Program-made: the position numbers and the translations under genes
Notes under the pieces: model-generated
Seen by the model: only the letters and a program-made list of their open reading frames with translations
Database searches by the model: none
Told to the model about the DNA's origin: nothing
Part shown: piece by piece, positions 32,418 to 39,828 of the stretch
How the letters are laid out: each line of letters opens with the position of its first letter
How positions within the stretch are numbered: position 1 is the stretch's first letter
DNA from: Nitratireductor soli
Lineage (GTDB): Bacteria > Pseudomonadota > Alphaproteobacteria > Rhizobiales > Rhizobiaceae
NCBI RefSeq assembly: GCF_001050155.1
Contig: NZ_LFVY01000004.1
Coordinates: 124,001 to 188,000, forward strand
DNA length: 64,000 nt
Direction: 5' to 3'

Positions 32418-32452
32418 CGGTGGGGTACGCTTCCGTCAGGACGTGAAACGAT

Positions 32453-33067
32453 CTAGCGCGTCGTTCCAGGGCGCGGCGTCGGGGTCGAGCCGGTGGTCTG
32501 CCGGTCGGGTGTCGACGGCTGGGCGCTAGCCGTTGCAGGCGGGTTGAAAATCTCGGCATAGGCAGGCGCAAACCCATTGAGCGACAGCGGAATGGTGAAA
32601 TCGCCCTGGCCGGGACTGACCACCATGATCGAGGCGTTGGTGCCCTTGCGCATATGCTCCGTCAGTTCATCGGGAAACAGGCTTTCCAGAAGGCAGCCCT
32701 GGAAGGTGCAGCGGCTGATGGGGAAATAGTACGCGTCGCCCTGATCGACGACGAAGCGCGCGCCACGCGACAGGTCGATGCCGAGCGGCAGGGCGATCTG
32801 CGCCCGGGCCTTGCCGCTTTCGGCGTCGAACGCCAGCGCCGTCACCATGGCGATCGCCTGGCCCTGATTGACCAGCATGCGCTGGTAGAGCTGGCAGGAT
32901 TGCGTCTCGTCCGGTTTGCCGAAACATTCCAGCAGCCAGTCGCCATAGGCCTGGCGGCTCTGCGGCTCGGCGAACTGCGCCGTCTCCTGCGCGCCGGCCA
33001 CGCCCGAGGCGAGCAGCCCCAGCAGGAAAAGCGGCAGAGACGCTCGGAGTGCTGTGGTGGCCATCAT
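32453..33067 (-). CDS. Invasion-associated locus B (IalB) family protein
   Basis: Protein of 204 aa from an ATG at 33067 (GTG at 33076 or ATG at 33064 also fit; GGGAAGG lies just upstream). The signal peptide ends near VAGAQE. The mature part shows the IalB layout: YGDWLLECFGKPDETQSCQLYQ, then ALPLGIDLSRGARFVVDQG, and CTFQGCLLESLFPDEL, with paired cysteines likely forming disulphides. The tail is Pro/Thr/Ser-rich and disordered. Known IalB proteins are periplasmic or surface proteins of unclear biochemistry. Here it is the last gene of a curli operon, 10 bp after csgG, so it may help curlin secretion or folding. Confidence 0.8.
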   Translation of the reverse strand: MMATTALRASLPLFLLGLLASGVAGAQETAQFAEPQSRQAYGDWLLECFGKPDETQSCQLYQRMLVNQGQAIAMVTALAFDAESGKARAQIALPLGIDLSRGARFVVDQGDAYYFPISRCTFQGCLLESLFPDELTEHMRKGTNASIMVVSPGQGDFTIPLSLNGFAPAYAEIFNPPATASAQPSTPDRQTTGSTPTPRPGTTR

Positions 33068-33076
33068 CCTTCCCAC

Positions 33077-33970
33077 TCAACTGGGTTCTGGAACTGCCGC
33101 TGCGACATAGGTCTTGTGGAACTTCTGGATCAGCTCGTTCTGCAGATTGGGATCGTTGAACTGCCACAAGCCGTTGCGCGCGCCGCGTACGATCAGGCTG
33201 TAGACGGCCAGTTCGATCGCCTGGCGCACGGCAATGCCGACCGGCTCGTTGCGGGTGAAGCCGGCCTCGGCCTGAAGGATCTCGTCGATGGCGACAAACT
33301 TGAACACCGATCCGCGCAGCAGGACCGAATAGACGGTCTTGGTGGTGGTGACGGATTCGGAGACCTCGCCCGTGCCGACGCTGACGGCGCGCAGGGCGAC
33401 GGTGATCACGTCGCGCCGGTATTCGGCGTTGCCGCCAATGCCGAGATAGCGCGCGCCGAGGCCGCCGGTGATGACGTTGGTGTCGAAATCGACGATGCCG
33501 CCCTCGAGGATCAGCCCGGCAAAGCGCAAAGCCGGCAGTTGCGATCCATTGGCGCCCAGATAGGCCTTGCGCGTCTGGTCGATGATGTTGCGCTCGTTGA
33601 GCAGGTTCTTCAGCCCGACTCGCTCGACCACGTTGAACCAGGCGCCGCTGCCCGTTTCCTTCAGCACGTCGATCAGGATGTCGCCGGCGCCTTGCGTCAC
33701 CGCCTTGGAGAACTGGGCGAAATTGTCCTCCGGCTTTTGCTGGCCGGTCTTGTCGGCGAATTCGTAGACCGCCACGTCGATCCGTTTGGCCGGCGGGGGC
33801 AGGGCGCTGAGCTTGTAGCCGACCTCGGTCCTCGGCGTCAGCGCGGCGGGTTGAATGAGGATGTCGTCCTTGCCGCCCGGCGTCTGGCAGCCTGCCAACG
33901 CGGCAAGCCCCAGCGCCAGACCCAAGCCGGCAGCCCTACGCAGGAAACGGTGATGGCTTCGGCTCGACAT
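33077..33970 (-). CDS. csgG: CsgG/HfaB-family curli secretion pore lipoprotein
   Basis: Protein of 297 aa with a lipoprotein signal (LALGLAALAGC, acylated Cys about residue 28). CsgG-like features: RIDVAVYEFADKTGQ, GAGDILIDVLKETGSGAWFNVVERVGLKNLLNERNII in outline, VDFDTNVITGGLGARYLGIGG and VYSVLLRGSVFKFVAIDEILQAEAGFTRNEP. Known role: a nonameric outer-membrane channel that exports curlin subunits, capped by CsgE and extended by CsgF in enterobacteria. It sits in an operon with CsgF- and curlin-type genes, which fixes the assignment over HfaB holdfast anchors. Confidence 0.9.
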   Translation of the reverse strand: MSSRSHHRFLRRAAGLGLALGLAALAGCQTPGGKDDILIQPAALTPRTEVGYKLSALPPPAKRIDVAVYEFADKTGQQKPEDNFAQFSKAVTQGAGDILIDVLKETGSGAWFNVVERVGLKNLLNERNIIDQTRKAYLGANGSQLPALRFAGLILEGGIVDFDTNVITGGLGARYLGIGGNAEYRRDVITVALRAVSVGTGEVSESVTTTKTVYSVLLRGSVFKFVAIDEILQAEAGFTRNEPVGIAVRQAIELAVYSLIVRGARNGLWQFNDPNLQNELIQKFHKTYVAAAVPEPS

Positions 33971-34004
33971 GATGTTTTCCCCCGGCTTGTGTTTGCGCAG
34001 TCTT

Positions 34005-34322
34005 TTACTCGGAAGGAACGACCCCGCTATTGGTCTGGTTCAATGCGGGATTGTTGGTTGCCGCGTCTGTAGCGCCGCCGAGATCGATGGTGATGGGTGG
34101 GAAATTGATGCTGGGTGGGCCGCCGCTGCCGCCGCCGGACGGTTTGTGCTTGTTCTGGATGTCCGCCAGGTTGAGCAGGAATTCGTCGAGCAACGGCGAG
34201 CCGCCGAAGGAGGGATCGCCGGACCTGTAGATGAGCTGCCCCGCCTGGACGCCGGACATGGCCGCGAGCAGCGCGGCGAACGACAGCGGCAGGAGCGGTT
34301 TTAGATGCAATCTTCGGGACAT
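34005..34322 (-). CDS. csgF: CsgF-like curli assembly protein
   Basis: Protein of 105 aa from the ATG at 34322. Signal peptide to about residue 27 (VQAG), then the CsgF signature QLIYRSGDPSFGGSPL, which in the family inserts into the CsgG pore to form a second constriction. LLDEFLLNLADIQNKHK follows, then a Gly/Ser/Pro spacer and an Asn-rich tail. Known role: surface-exposed coupling of secretion to nucleation through CsgB. It is followed by csgG 34 bp later on the same strand. Confidence 0.87.
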   Translation of the reverse strand: MSRRLHLKPLLPLSFAALLAAMSGVQAGQLIYRSGDPSFGGSPLLDEFLLNLADIQNKHKPSGGGSGGPPSINFPPITIDLGGATDAATNNPALNQTNSGVVPSE

Positions 34323-34341
34323 CTCGGTTCCTCTTCCATTC

Positions 34342-34923
34342 TCAGTTGATCTTGATGCGTGTGCCGGGGGGCGCGTTCTTGATGACCACACCGCCATTGT
34401 AGTTCTGGCCCGCCTGGCCGTAGGTGACGACCGTGTCCTGGGAGTTCACGAGTCCGACCAGAGCGCCCAGCCCATTGCCGATCTGCGCGGTGGCGAGCGT
34501 GTTGCCGGCGCCGCCGACGATGGCGGCGATTGAGGTGTTTCCGTCGCCGATCTGCACCTGGCCGATGACGCTGCCGGGTGAATTGTCGATCGTCGCGATG
34601 GCGTTGTTCTGCGCGCCGAATTGCAGCGTGGCGATGCCCGCGCCCGGACTGTTGCGGACATGGCTTGCCGCTGCATTGTTCTCGCCGCGCTGCAGGATGA
34701 CGACGCTGCTGCCGGCGTCGGTCAAGGCAGCCGGGTCGAGAATGCCGGCGAACGGCTCATAGTTGCGCTGTTGCTGGCCGGCGACGATCTGCTCGACGCT
34801 CGCATTGTCGACCTGGAAGGATAGGGGTTCGGCAAAAACGGGCCAACTGCCACCGGTCAGGATGGCCAGCAGCACCGGTCCCAGCAGTACGGGTCGAAGG
34901 CATCGTCTCGTCATCATTCTCAT
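34342..34923 (-). CDS. Minor curlin / CsgB-like nucleator
   Basis: Protein of 193 aa from the ATG at 34923 (AGGAAAAGG upstream; ATGs two and three codons later are alternatives). Signal peptide ends about WPVFA. After a region of about 45 residues come roughly five imperfect curlin-type repeats of about 22 aa: VVILQRGENNAAASHV, IATLQFGAQNNAIATID, IGQVQIGDGNTSIAAIV, LATAQIGNGLGALVGLV and the divergent VVTYGQAGQNYNGGVVIK. The basic last repeat (IKNAPPGTRIKIN) resembles the altered R5 of CsgB, which anchors nucleator to the cell. Position directly before csgF supports a CsgB-like role; sequence alone cannot separate A from B. Confidence 0.8.
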   Translation of the reverse strand: MRMMTRRCLRPVLLGPVLLAILTGGSWPVFAEPLSFQVDNASVEQIVAGQQQRNYEPFAGILDPAALTDAGSSVVILQRGENNAAASHVRNSPGAGIATLQFGAQNNAIATIDNSPGSVIGQVQIGDGNTSIAAIVGGAGNTLATAQIGNGLGALVGLVNSQDTVVTYGQAGQNYNGGVVIKNAPPGTRIKIN

Positions 34924-34978
34924 CTGCCTGGCCTTTTCCTCTGCCGTACTGGTCTCGGGTTCAATCACCCCGGTTCAC

Positions 34979-35341
34979 TCACAATGTCGTCGAGCGGCAG
35001 GTGGCGTTCTCTGCGCCGCTTTCAAGCCTCAGTTCGACCTCGATGCGCGCCCGGGGCGCTGCCGACACCGCCATGCGCGAAACAATCGACGGCCCGCCAT
35101 CGGATTCGATCACGAACGCCCCGCCTTGGCGCGACAGGGAGCGATTGGAGCCGTTGACGATCTGCGCGTCGAGCCTGTAGCGGCCGGCAAGCCCCGCCTT
35201 TCCTCCGGCAAGCCCGGTGATGGTCGTCAGCCCGCCGGATTTTTCAAAGCGGATGTCGCAATGCACCGCGTCTTCGTCCGCTAGCGCCAGCCCGGCGGAC
35301 AGCCCGGCCAGCGTACACAGAACCAGGACGATGCGGAGCAT
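34979..35341 (-). CDS. CsgH-like curli assembly/inhibitor protein
   Basis: Protein of 120 aa from the ATG at 35341 (signal peptide MLRIVLVLCTLAGLSAGLALA). The frame runs further upstream only as a shadow of the curlin gene. The mature domain has two cysteines (VHCDIRFEKSGG; ENATCRSTTL), GRYRLDAQIVNGSNRSLSRQGG and RARIEVELRLESG. This is the small immunoglobulin-like fold of CsgC/CsgH, with the CxI...C arrangement and the alphaproteobacterial CsgH size. Known role: holds curlin soluble in the periplasm and blocks premature amyloid. It lies between the two curlin genes. Confidence 0.75.
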   Translation of the reverse strand: MLRIVLVLCTLAGLSAGLALADEDAVHCDIRFEKSGGLTTITGLAGGKAGLAGRYRLDAQIVNGSNRSLSRQGGAFVIESDGGPSIVSRMAVSAAPRARIEVELRLESGAENATCRSTTL

Positions 35342-35402
35342 TGCGACCTCCCTGATTGCGGAAGGGCGTGGGTGCCCTCCCGCGCGCTTGTCTGCAGCGG
35401 GT

Positions 35403-36290
35403 TCAGCGGCTGTTCTGGTAGTTGATCGCCGAATTACCGTTGCCTGTCTGCAGGATGGCGCTGCGGTTGCCATTGCCAAGTTGCAGGTTGGCTGCGGCGT
35501 TGTTGGTCGAACCGAGCGAAGCAATGCCACTGCCGCTGATGGAAGCGCCGGCCGGCAGGCTTCCGCCGAACACCATGCCGTTGATGGCGGCGAGCGAGAC
35601 GGTCGTTCCGCCGCCCTGCGAGATGAAGGACTGGTTGCCATTGTCCTCCTGCAGCGAGGCTGCGGTGTTGTTCTCACCATCTTGGAAGATGACGGAACTG
35701 TTGTTGTTGCCGACCTGCGATGAGGCCATGTAGTTGTCTTCGCCGCCGACCTGCAGGCCGAACGATGTGTTGCTGTTGCCCAATTGGGCAATCGCTCCGC
35801 CATTGTCGACGCCGTCCTGGACGATCGCCGCATTGTTGCTGTTGCCGACCTGGGCGATGGCGCCCTCATTGGCTGAATCCTGCTGGCTGATCAGCGCGGT
35901 GTTGTTGTCGCCGATCTGCAGCGTGCCCGATTCCTGTTGCGTGCCGATCTGCTGGTTGATCGCCATATTGCCGTTGCCGAGCTGGAATTGGACATTGGAG
36001 TTGAAGAAGCCGCCGGAGGTGATGTCGGCCGAGCCGATGTTGTTGGGGCCCACCTGGTTGCCGTCGGTGTTGACGATCACGCCGTCGCCGACATTCGCCG
36101 CGGCGCGTGCCTCGTTCAGCCCGACGCCGCCATTGTCGCCGACTGCCGATGCGGCTTCGCCGGCAATGGTCGTGGAAGCGGAATCATCCGTGTTGATCGC
36201 CGATGAGCCGACGCCTGCGGTCGCGGTTTGAGCCAAGGCTCCGCCGCACATGAGGGCAAATGCGGAGGTGGTTAAAAGAAAGCGTTTCAT
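35403..36290 (-). CDS. Major curlin-like amyloid subunit
   Basis: Protein of 295 aa, strong ribosome binding site GGGAG eight bases before the ATG. Signal peptide to about residue 21 (GGALAQ). An Ala/Gly/Asn-rich N-terminal part of about 85 residues follows. The rest is built of curlin repeats with the X(6)QXGXXNX(10) plan, for example VQFQLGNGNMAIN, GTLQIGDNNTALISQQD, AIAQVGNSNNAAIVQDG, AIAQLGNSNTSFGLQVG, YMASSQVGNNNSSVIFQDG and ANLQLGNGNRSAILQTGNG. A Ser/Gly/Ala-rich spacer of about 35 residues interrupts the repeats (SLAAINGMVFGGS). Role by family: surface amyloid fibre of the biofilm matrix. It is the first gene of the operon, as expected for the most abundant product, and is nearly twice the length of enterobacterial CsgA. 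Confidence 0.88.
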   Translation of the reverse strand: MKRFLLTTSAFALMCGGALAQTATAGVGSSAINTDDSASTTIAGEAASAVGDNGGVGLNEARAAANVGDGVIVNTDGNQVGPNNIGSADITSGGFFNSNVQFQLGNGNMAINQQIGTQQESGTLQIGDNNTALISQQDSANEGAIAQVGNSNNAAIVQDGVDNGGAIAQLGNSNTSFGLQVGGEDNYMASSQVGNNNSSVIFQDGENNTAASLQEDNGNQSFISQGGGTTVSLAAINGMVFGGSLPAGASISGSGIASLGSTNNAAANLQLGNGNRSAILQTGNGNSAINYQNSR

Positions 36291-36633
36291 GTGGTGTCTC
36301 CCTGAGAAAATTTTCTTGAAAAGACGGGTGAAACAAGCGTGTGAGACCCGCCTGCATGAACGCTAGTGAAGGCCGATGGGCGAAACAATTTGGTTCAATT
36401 GAATAGGCGTCAGTCAAATTACACGGGCATGGAGGTAGGCTCAGCACCCGGATGCCGAGCCGCCCGCCATAGTGCTGATCAATACCTCAATGCCGGTAAT
36501 CAAACTTGATAAGTGGATGAAGCCACCGCCTCCCATTGGAGGAATCGAAGCGGCGCAACCTAGCCATTAGGTGAATTGTCGGGCAGCATTGTCGCGTTAA
36601 GTTTGGAGTTTGCCGAGATGCGGACGGTGATCC
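36291..36633. promoter_or_regulatory. Divergent region upstream of the curli operon
   Basis: About 340 bp between the curlin start and a divergent small secreted protein. It is A/T-richer near 36300-36440 than the coding DNA around it. No gene is visible. It should contain the curli promoter and binding sites for regulators such as the Crp/Fnr and LuxR proteins encoded nearby. I could not define a motif. Confidence 0.45.
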
Positions 36634-37041
36634 ATGGAGACGCGTGCCAATCGGAGAGTCCCGACTTTCTTCCTGGCGATTGCCGCGCAGGCTTTGCTGA
36701 GTGCCGGGGAAACGGGCGCGCAAGAGCGCGCGCTGTCCGTGCAGGAGGATTTTCTATCGATCGAGCAGGTTCAGCCGAAGGGCGCCGTAGCCGGCGTCGC
36801 CATCCGCCAGATCGGAGACGAGCCGCCGCCTCTCGTGCGCGCGGCTCGTCCATCGACACCGGCAAAAAAACGGCCGGCGGCCTTGGTCAAAGCCCGCACG
36901 CAGGCTGCTGGCACGCACCAGGGTGTCCCGCCGCCTGGTCGCCAGAGTTTGACGCTCGATTTCGGGCGGAACTCTCAAGAGATTATGAGGCTGCCTTCCG
37001 TAAGAGAGGGGCTGAGTTCACAAACTGGTGAGAATAATTGA
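36634..37041 (+). CDS. Small secreted protein of unknown function
   Basis: Protein of 135 aa beginning with a signal-like sequence (RRVPTFFLAIAAQALLSAGETGAQ). The mature part has SVQEDFLSIEQVQPKGAVAGVAIRQIGD, then Pro/Ala/Lys-rich stretches that look disordered. No family recognised. It diverges from the curli operon and precedes the Crp/Fnr gene by an AT-rich gap. Its place suggests an accessory to the curli system, and a distant relative of CsgE cannot be excluded, but no CsgE motif is visible. The coding status is moderately supported by the clean signal peptide. Confidence 0.45.
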   Translation: METRANRRVPTFFLAIAAQALLSAGETGAQERALSVQEDFLSIEQVQPKGAVAGVAIRQIGDEPPPLVRAARPSTPAKKRPAALVKARTQAAGTHQGVPPPGRQSLTLDFGRNSQEIMRLPSVREGLSSQTGENN

Positions 37042-37235
37042 TTTGAGTAAATCAATAAAATTCTCAATTAATTATTTTATATTGAAAAGAATATATATCA
37101 ATTATACTTATTTTCTATTGTTTATCACAAAGATTGATTTTAGAGTTTTCTATATTCATGTGACGCGATTTATAGTTTGGTGGAACCAATTGCCACGTTT
37201 CGACGTTGACGACAAATCGATCAGGGAGACCGGCC
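37028..37235. promoter_or_regulatory. AT-rich leader of the Crp/Fnr regulator
   Basis: This roughly 200-bp stretch is dominated by A and T (runs such as TAATTATTTTATATTG), in sharp contrast to the flanking coding DNA. It has no gene of its own. It probably holds the promoter of the Crp/Fnr gene and could bind a xenogeneic silencer of the Ros/MucR or H-NS type. Confidence 0.4.
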
Positions 37236-38048
37236 ATGGAGGGCCTGGTGATCGAAACAGAAATCGCTGCGGGGTCTAAAGATAAAAAGGGGGAGGGCGA
37301 AGGGGCCGAGGGTATGCTGGCTAGCGGTGCGGGGAGTTTCAGAGAGATTTTGCACTATCTTGAATCCGAGGCGGCCCCGGGTCTGCTCGGGCTCGGCGTG
37401 CGCAAGCTTGGTGGCGTTGATCTAAAGAAACGGGTCTACTCCGCCGGCACGACGATTGCCGACAGTGATGATCGGCGACGCGCGGTCTTGCTCATCATTT
37501 CCGGCTGGGTCTCGTGCGGTAAGGAACTGACCGACGGCTCGCGCACGGTTGTCGATTTCTCGCTGAGCGGGGATGTGATCACTTTGGGATCGACGGAGTG
37601 GACCCGCGAGGTGATGATGGCGCTGACGCCTGTGACCTTGTTCGAGTTTCCCGGCGCGATCTATGAAAATCTGTCGACGTTTCCTCGCCGCGTGCGTGAG
37701 TTCGTCCTCAAGGGCATGGCCCGGCGTTATGCACGCACGGCCGAGCACTTTGTCAGCATAAGCCGTCGCGGCGCGGTGGAGCGCGTGGCGCATCTCCTTC
37801 TTGAATTGTCGCACCGCGTCGGCGTGCGCGAGAACGGTGGCACCGCTTGTTTTTCGTGTCCGTTGACGCAGGTGGATCTGGGCGATGCCCTCGGGCTTTC
37901 CGTGGTTCACGTCAACCGTGTCCTGAGAAAGCTGCGTGAAGCAGGCTACGTGTCGTTTCGTGGAGGCGTCGTGGAATTCCAGGACCGGCAGCGTCTGATT
38001 GAAATGGTGGGCTTCGACGGATCGTATCTTGCGTTAAACGTCGAGTAG
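37236..38048 (+). CDS. Crp/Fnr-family transcriptional regulator
   Basis: Protein of 270 aa from the ATG at 37236, which has AGGGAG seven bases upstream; a TTG at 37206 would add ten residues. The N-terminal effector domain (about 70-175) is a cNMP-binding-like beta barrel: KKRVYSAGTTIADSDD, LLIISGWVSCGKELTDGSRTVVDF and LSGDVITLG. It has no Fnr-type cysteine cluster. The C-terminal HTH is at about 195-255 (RVAHLLLELSHR, CPLTQVDLGDALGLSVVHVNRVLRKLREAGYV). Many rhizobial regulators of this design respond to unknown ligands. The position between the curli operon and a LuxR gene suggests control of matrix production. Confidence 0.85.
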   Translation: MEGLVIETEIAAGSKDKKGEGEGAEGMLASGAGSFREILHYLESEAAPGLLGLGVRKLGGVDLKKRVYSAGTTIADSDDRRRAVLLIISGWVSCGKELTDGSRTVVDFSLSGDVITLGSTEWTREVMMALTPVTLFEFPGAIYENLSTFPRRVREFVLKGMARRYARTAEHFVSISRRGAVERVAHLLLELSHRVGVRENGGTACFSCPLTQVDLGDALGLSVVHVNRVLRKLREAGYVSFRGGVVEFQDRQRLIEMVGFDGSYLALNVE

Positions 38049-38407
38049 GCGTTTGTTTGTGTCGTCAGTAAAGAATCAAACGCAATATCGTTAATGACGC
38101 CTGTCAAAGAAGGTATGTGTTGAGTAAAAATACAACCTAAGGTTTTATAAACTGCGCATATATCACTAAATGATTAATCTTCCAATGTATTGATCCATGT
38201 TAATGCAATTTATCCCCAAATATGACGATAATGATTATCCAAGTGATGGCCGGTCATGGCGCTTTGCGGCATGAAAACCATTGCGCCGACCGATGGTCGG
38301 CGAACAAGATCGAGTGCGTCAAAAAACAATACCAGAATATAGATGATTCGCTCGTGCTTGTACGTTGGGGAAATTCGAATTCCAGTACGAGTTGGGGAGC
38401 GTGAATT
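38049..38407. promoter_or_regulatory. AT-rich intergenic region ahead of the LuxR regulator
   Basis: About 360 bp with no convincing gene. Right after the Crp/Fnr stop, GCGTTTG (38049-38055) and CAAACGC (38077-38083) form a short inverted repeat without a T-run. The rest to about 38240 is A/T-rich. It likely contains the promoter of the LuxR-type gene, whose own binding site is GGGGAG shortly before 38408. Confidence 0.4.
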
Positions 38408-39169
38408 ATGCAACAGATAAAAGCACCACAGGAAAACATCGGCCTGAAAGCGATCATAAATTCCTCTGATCACGGCGTTCTCGCCGTCAATGATCCGGTC
38501 TGGGAAGAGGACATCGACGAGGCCGAACGTGATATGGTTTTGTTGATCGACCCCAGAGTGCTTGACCGCGAGTGCCTGGCGCGCAGCCTGATCACACAGG
38601 ATCCGTCGCTCGACATTGTCGCGGTCAGTTCGGCCGCGGATTGGCACAAGCGCGGCGATCCGCGGCAGCCAGCGGCCGTCCTGCTGATCGCCGGAAGCCG
38701 GAAAATAAGCGACCAGGGCGTCGGTGGCGAGATTCAGGAACTCGTGGAGGAGTTCGCCGACCAGCCCGTCGTGGTCATCGCCGATTCCGACGATCTCGGA
38801 CAGATACTCAAGGCGTTGGAGGCAGGCGCGAGGGGATACATCCCAAGCAATGTCGGCGTCGGCGTTGCCGCCGAAGCCATTCTGCTCGCCCGTGCCGGCG
38901 GGGTGTTCGTGCCGGCCAGCGGCGTCCTGGCGATGCGCGAGGTGATCAACTCCACCAGCAGCCGGGTCGTCGGACTGGGCAATCTGTTCACGGCGCGCGA
39001 AGCCGAGGTGGCCGAAGCGCTGCGGCGGGGAAAGGCGAACAAGATCATCGCCTATGAACTCCAGCTTTGCGAAAGCACGGTCAAGGTTCACATCCGCAAC
39101 ATCATGAAGAAATTGAACGCCACCAATCGAACCGAGGTGGCCTACAAGATCCGCGAAATGCTGCCGTGA
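38408..39169 (+). CDS. LuxR-family regulator with pseudo-receiver domain (CsgD-like design)
   Basis: Protein of 253 aa. An N-terminal receiver-like domain at about 40-170 starts DMVLLIDPRVLDRECLARSL. The strand that should carry the phosphate-accepting Asp reads AAVLLIAGSRK, and the conserved Lys position reads GYIPSN, so phosphorylation is unlikely. The C-terminal LuxR/GerE HTH is intact: LFTAREAEVAEALRRGKANKIIAYEL, ESTVKVHIRNIMKKLNATNRTEVAYK, given here in outline. CsgD, the enterobacterial curli activator, has the same architecture with a non-canonical receiver. Location close to the curli operon makes a matrix-control role plausible but not proven. Confidence 0.82.
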   Translation: MQQIKAPQENIGLKAIINSSDHGVLAVNDPVWEEDIDEAERDMVLLIDPRVLDRECLARSLITQDPSLDIVAVSSAADWHKRGDPRQPAAVLLIAGSRKISDQGVGGEIQELVEEFADQPVVVIADSDDLGQILKALEAGARGYIPSNVGVGVAAEAILLARAGGVFVPASGVLAMREVINSTSSRVVGLGNLFTAREAEVAEALRRGKANKIIAYELQLCESTVKVHIRNIMKKLNATNRTEVAYKIREMLP

Positions 39170-39331
39170 GGCAGGCTTGGGGGGAACTATGGAGAGGTCT
39201 GCTTCGCCAGAGATAGAGTGCGCCGGCCCGTCATCCACTGGTCCAGCTTGGGCGATTGATGGCGGGCCGGTTCATGCATGCGATGATATCGCGCAGCCAG
39301 CGCCATCGCAGCCGAGACGAGGGGACCACCC

Positions 39332-39712
39332 TCATCTCTCAAGATCGATGTAGCTGTCCGGCACGAAGCGCGGCGTACAGATGCAGTAGAATTCCAGGTC
39401 GCCATCGCCCGTGTTGGTGATCCTCTGCGCGGCATTGGCTGGAATGACCGCCTGGTCGCCCGGCCCGAGCTGCTGCCGTACCCCGTCGATCTCGACGATC
39501 CCTTCGCCCTTGCGCACCACATAGCGTTCGCAGATGCCGGCAAGCCTGTGCAACTGGGTCGTCACGCCGGGTTCCACCCTGGCGATCGCCAGCGATGTCT
39601 CGGGCGAGGCGGGCGTGTTCATCAACTCGGTGATGTAGCAGCGCTCATCGGTCCAGAATTCCTCCTGACCCGTGTTCTCGACAAACCAATCCGGCAGCAT
39701 TTCAGCCCTCAT
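39332..39712 (-). CDS. Cupin-domain protein
   Basis: Protein of 126 aa if the ATG at 39712 is used (GGAAG nine bases upstream); ATG at 39721 or TTG at 39730 are in frame. A single cupin barrel is clear: ARVEPGVTTQLHRLAGICERYVVRKGEGIVEIDG is the first motif region (H-containing, E within ERYVV), and GPGDQAVIPANAAQRITNTGDGDLEFYCICTPRF is the second; both quoted in outline. The second motif lacks the usual histidine (AAQRITN in place of xxHxxxN), so metal binding may be altered. It diverges from the nucleoside importer operon with a palindrome between them. The substrate is unknown; a sugar-phosphate or nucleoside-derived aldehyde is conceivable. Confidence 0.78.
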   Translation of the reverse strand: MRAEMLPDWFVENTGQEEFWTDERCYITELMNTPASPETSLAIARVEPGVTTQLHRLAGICERYVVRKGEGIVEIDGVRQQLGPGDQAVIPANAAQRITNTGDGDLEFYCICTPRFVPDSYIDLER

Positions 39713-39743
39713 TTGCAGCATCTTCCACAATGATCAGCGTTGC

Positions 39744-39755
39744 TGACAATTGTCA
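39744..39755. promoter_or_regulatory. Palindromic operator candidate TGACAATTGTCA
   Basis: A perfect 12-bp palindrome lies between the divergent cupin and BMP-importer genes. It contains TTGTCAA (39750-39756), the same half-site found upstream of the ribose-type importer (52285-52303) and upstream of the SorC regulator (60481-60494). That suggests one regulator for all three units. Confidence 0.5.
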
Positions 39756-39828
39756 AAGGCGCGCCGGTGCTCCACAATGCCGGGCTTGATCACCGGGTGC
39801 AACCCGGGCGCAACAGGGAGTGGCGTTG

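Noticed and set aside
36576-37031. A second plus-strand frame overlapping the small secreted protein
   Set aside because: Arg/Gly-rich without a signal peptide; the frame at 36634 has the better start and a clean signal sequence.
38222-38404. A 60-codon plus-strand frame before the LuxR regulator
   Set aside because: A/T-rich region, no binding site and no family resemblance.
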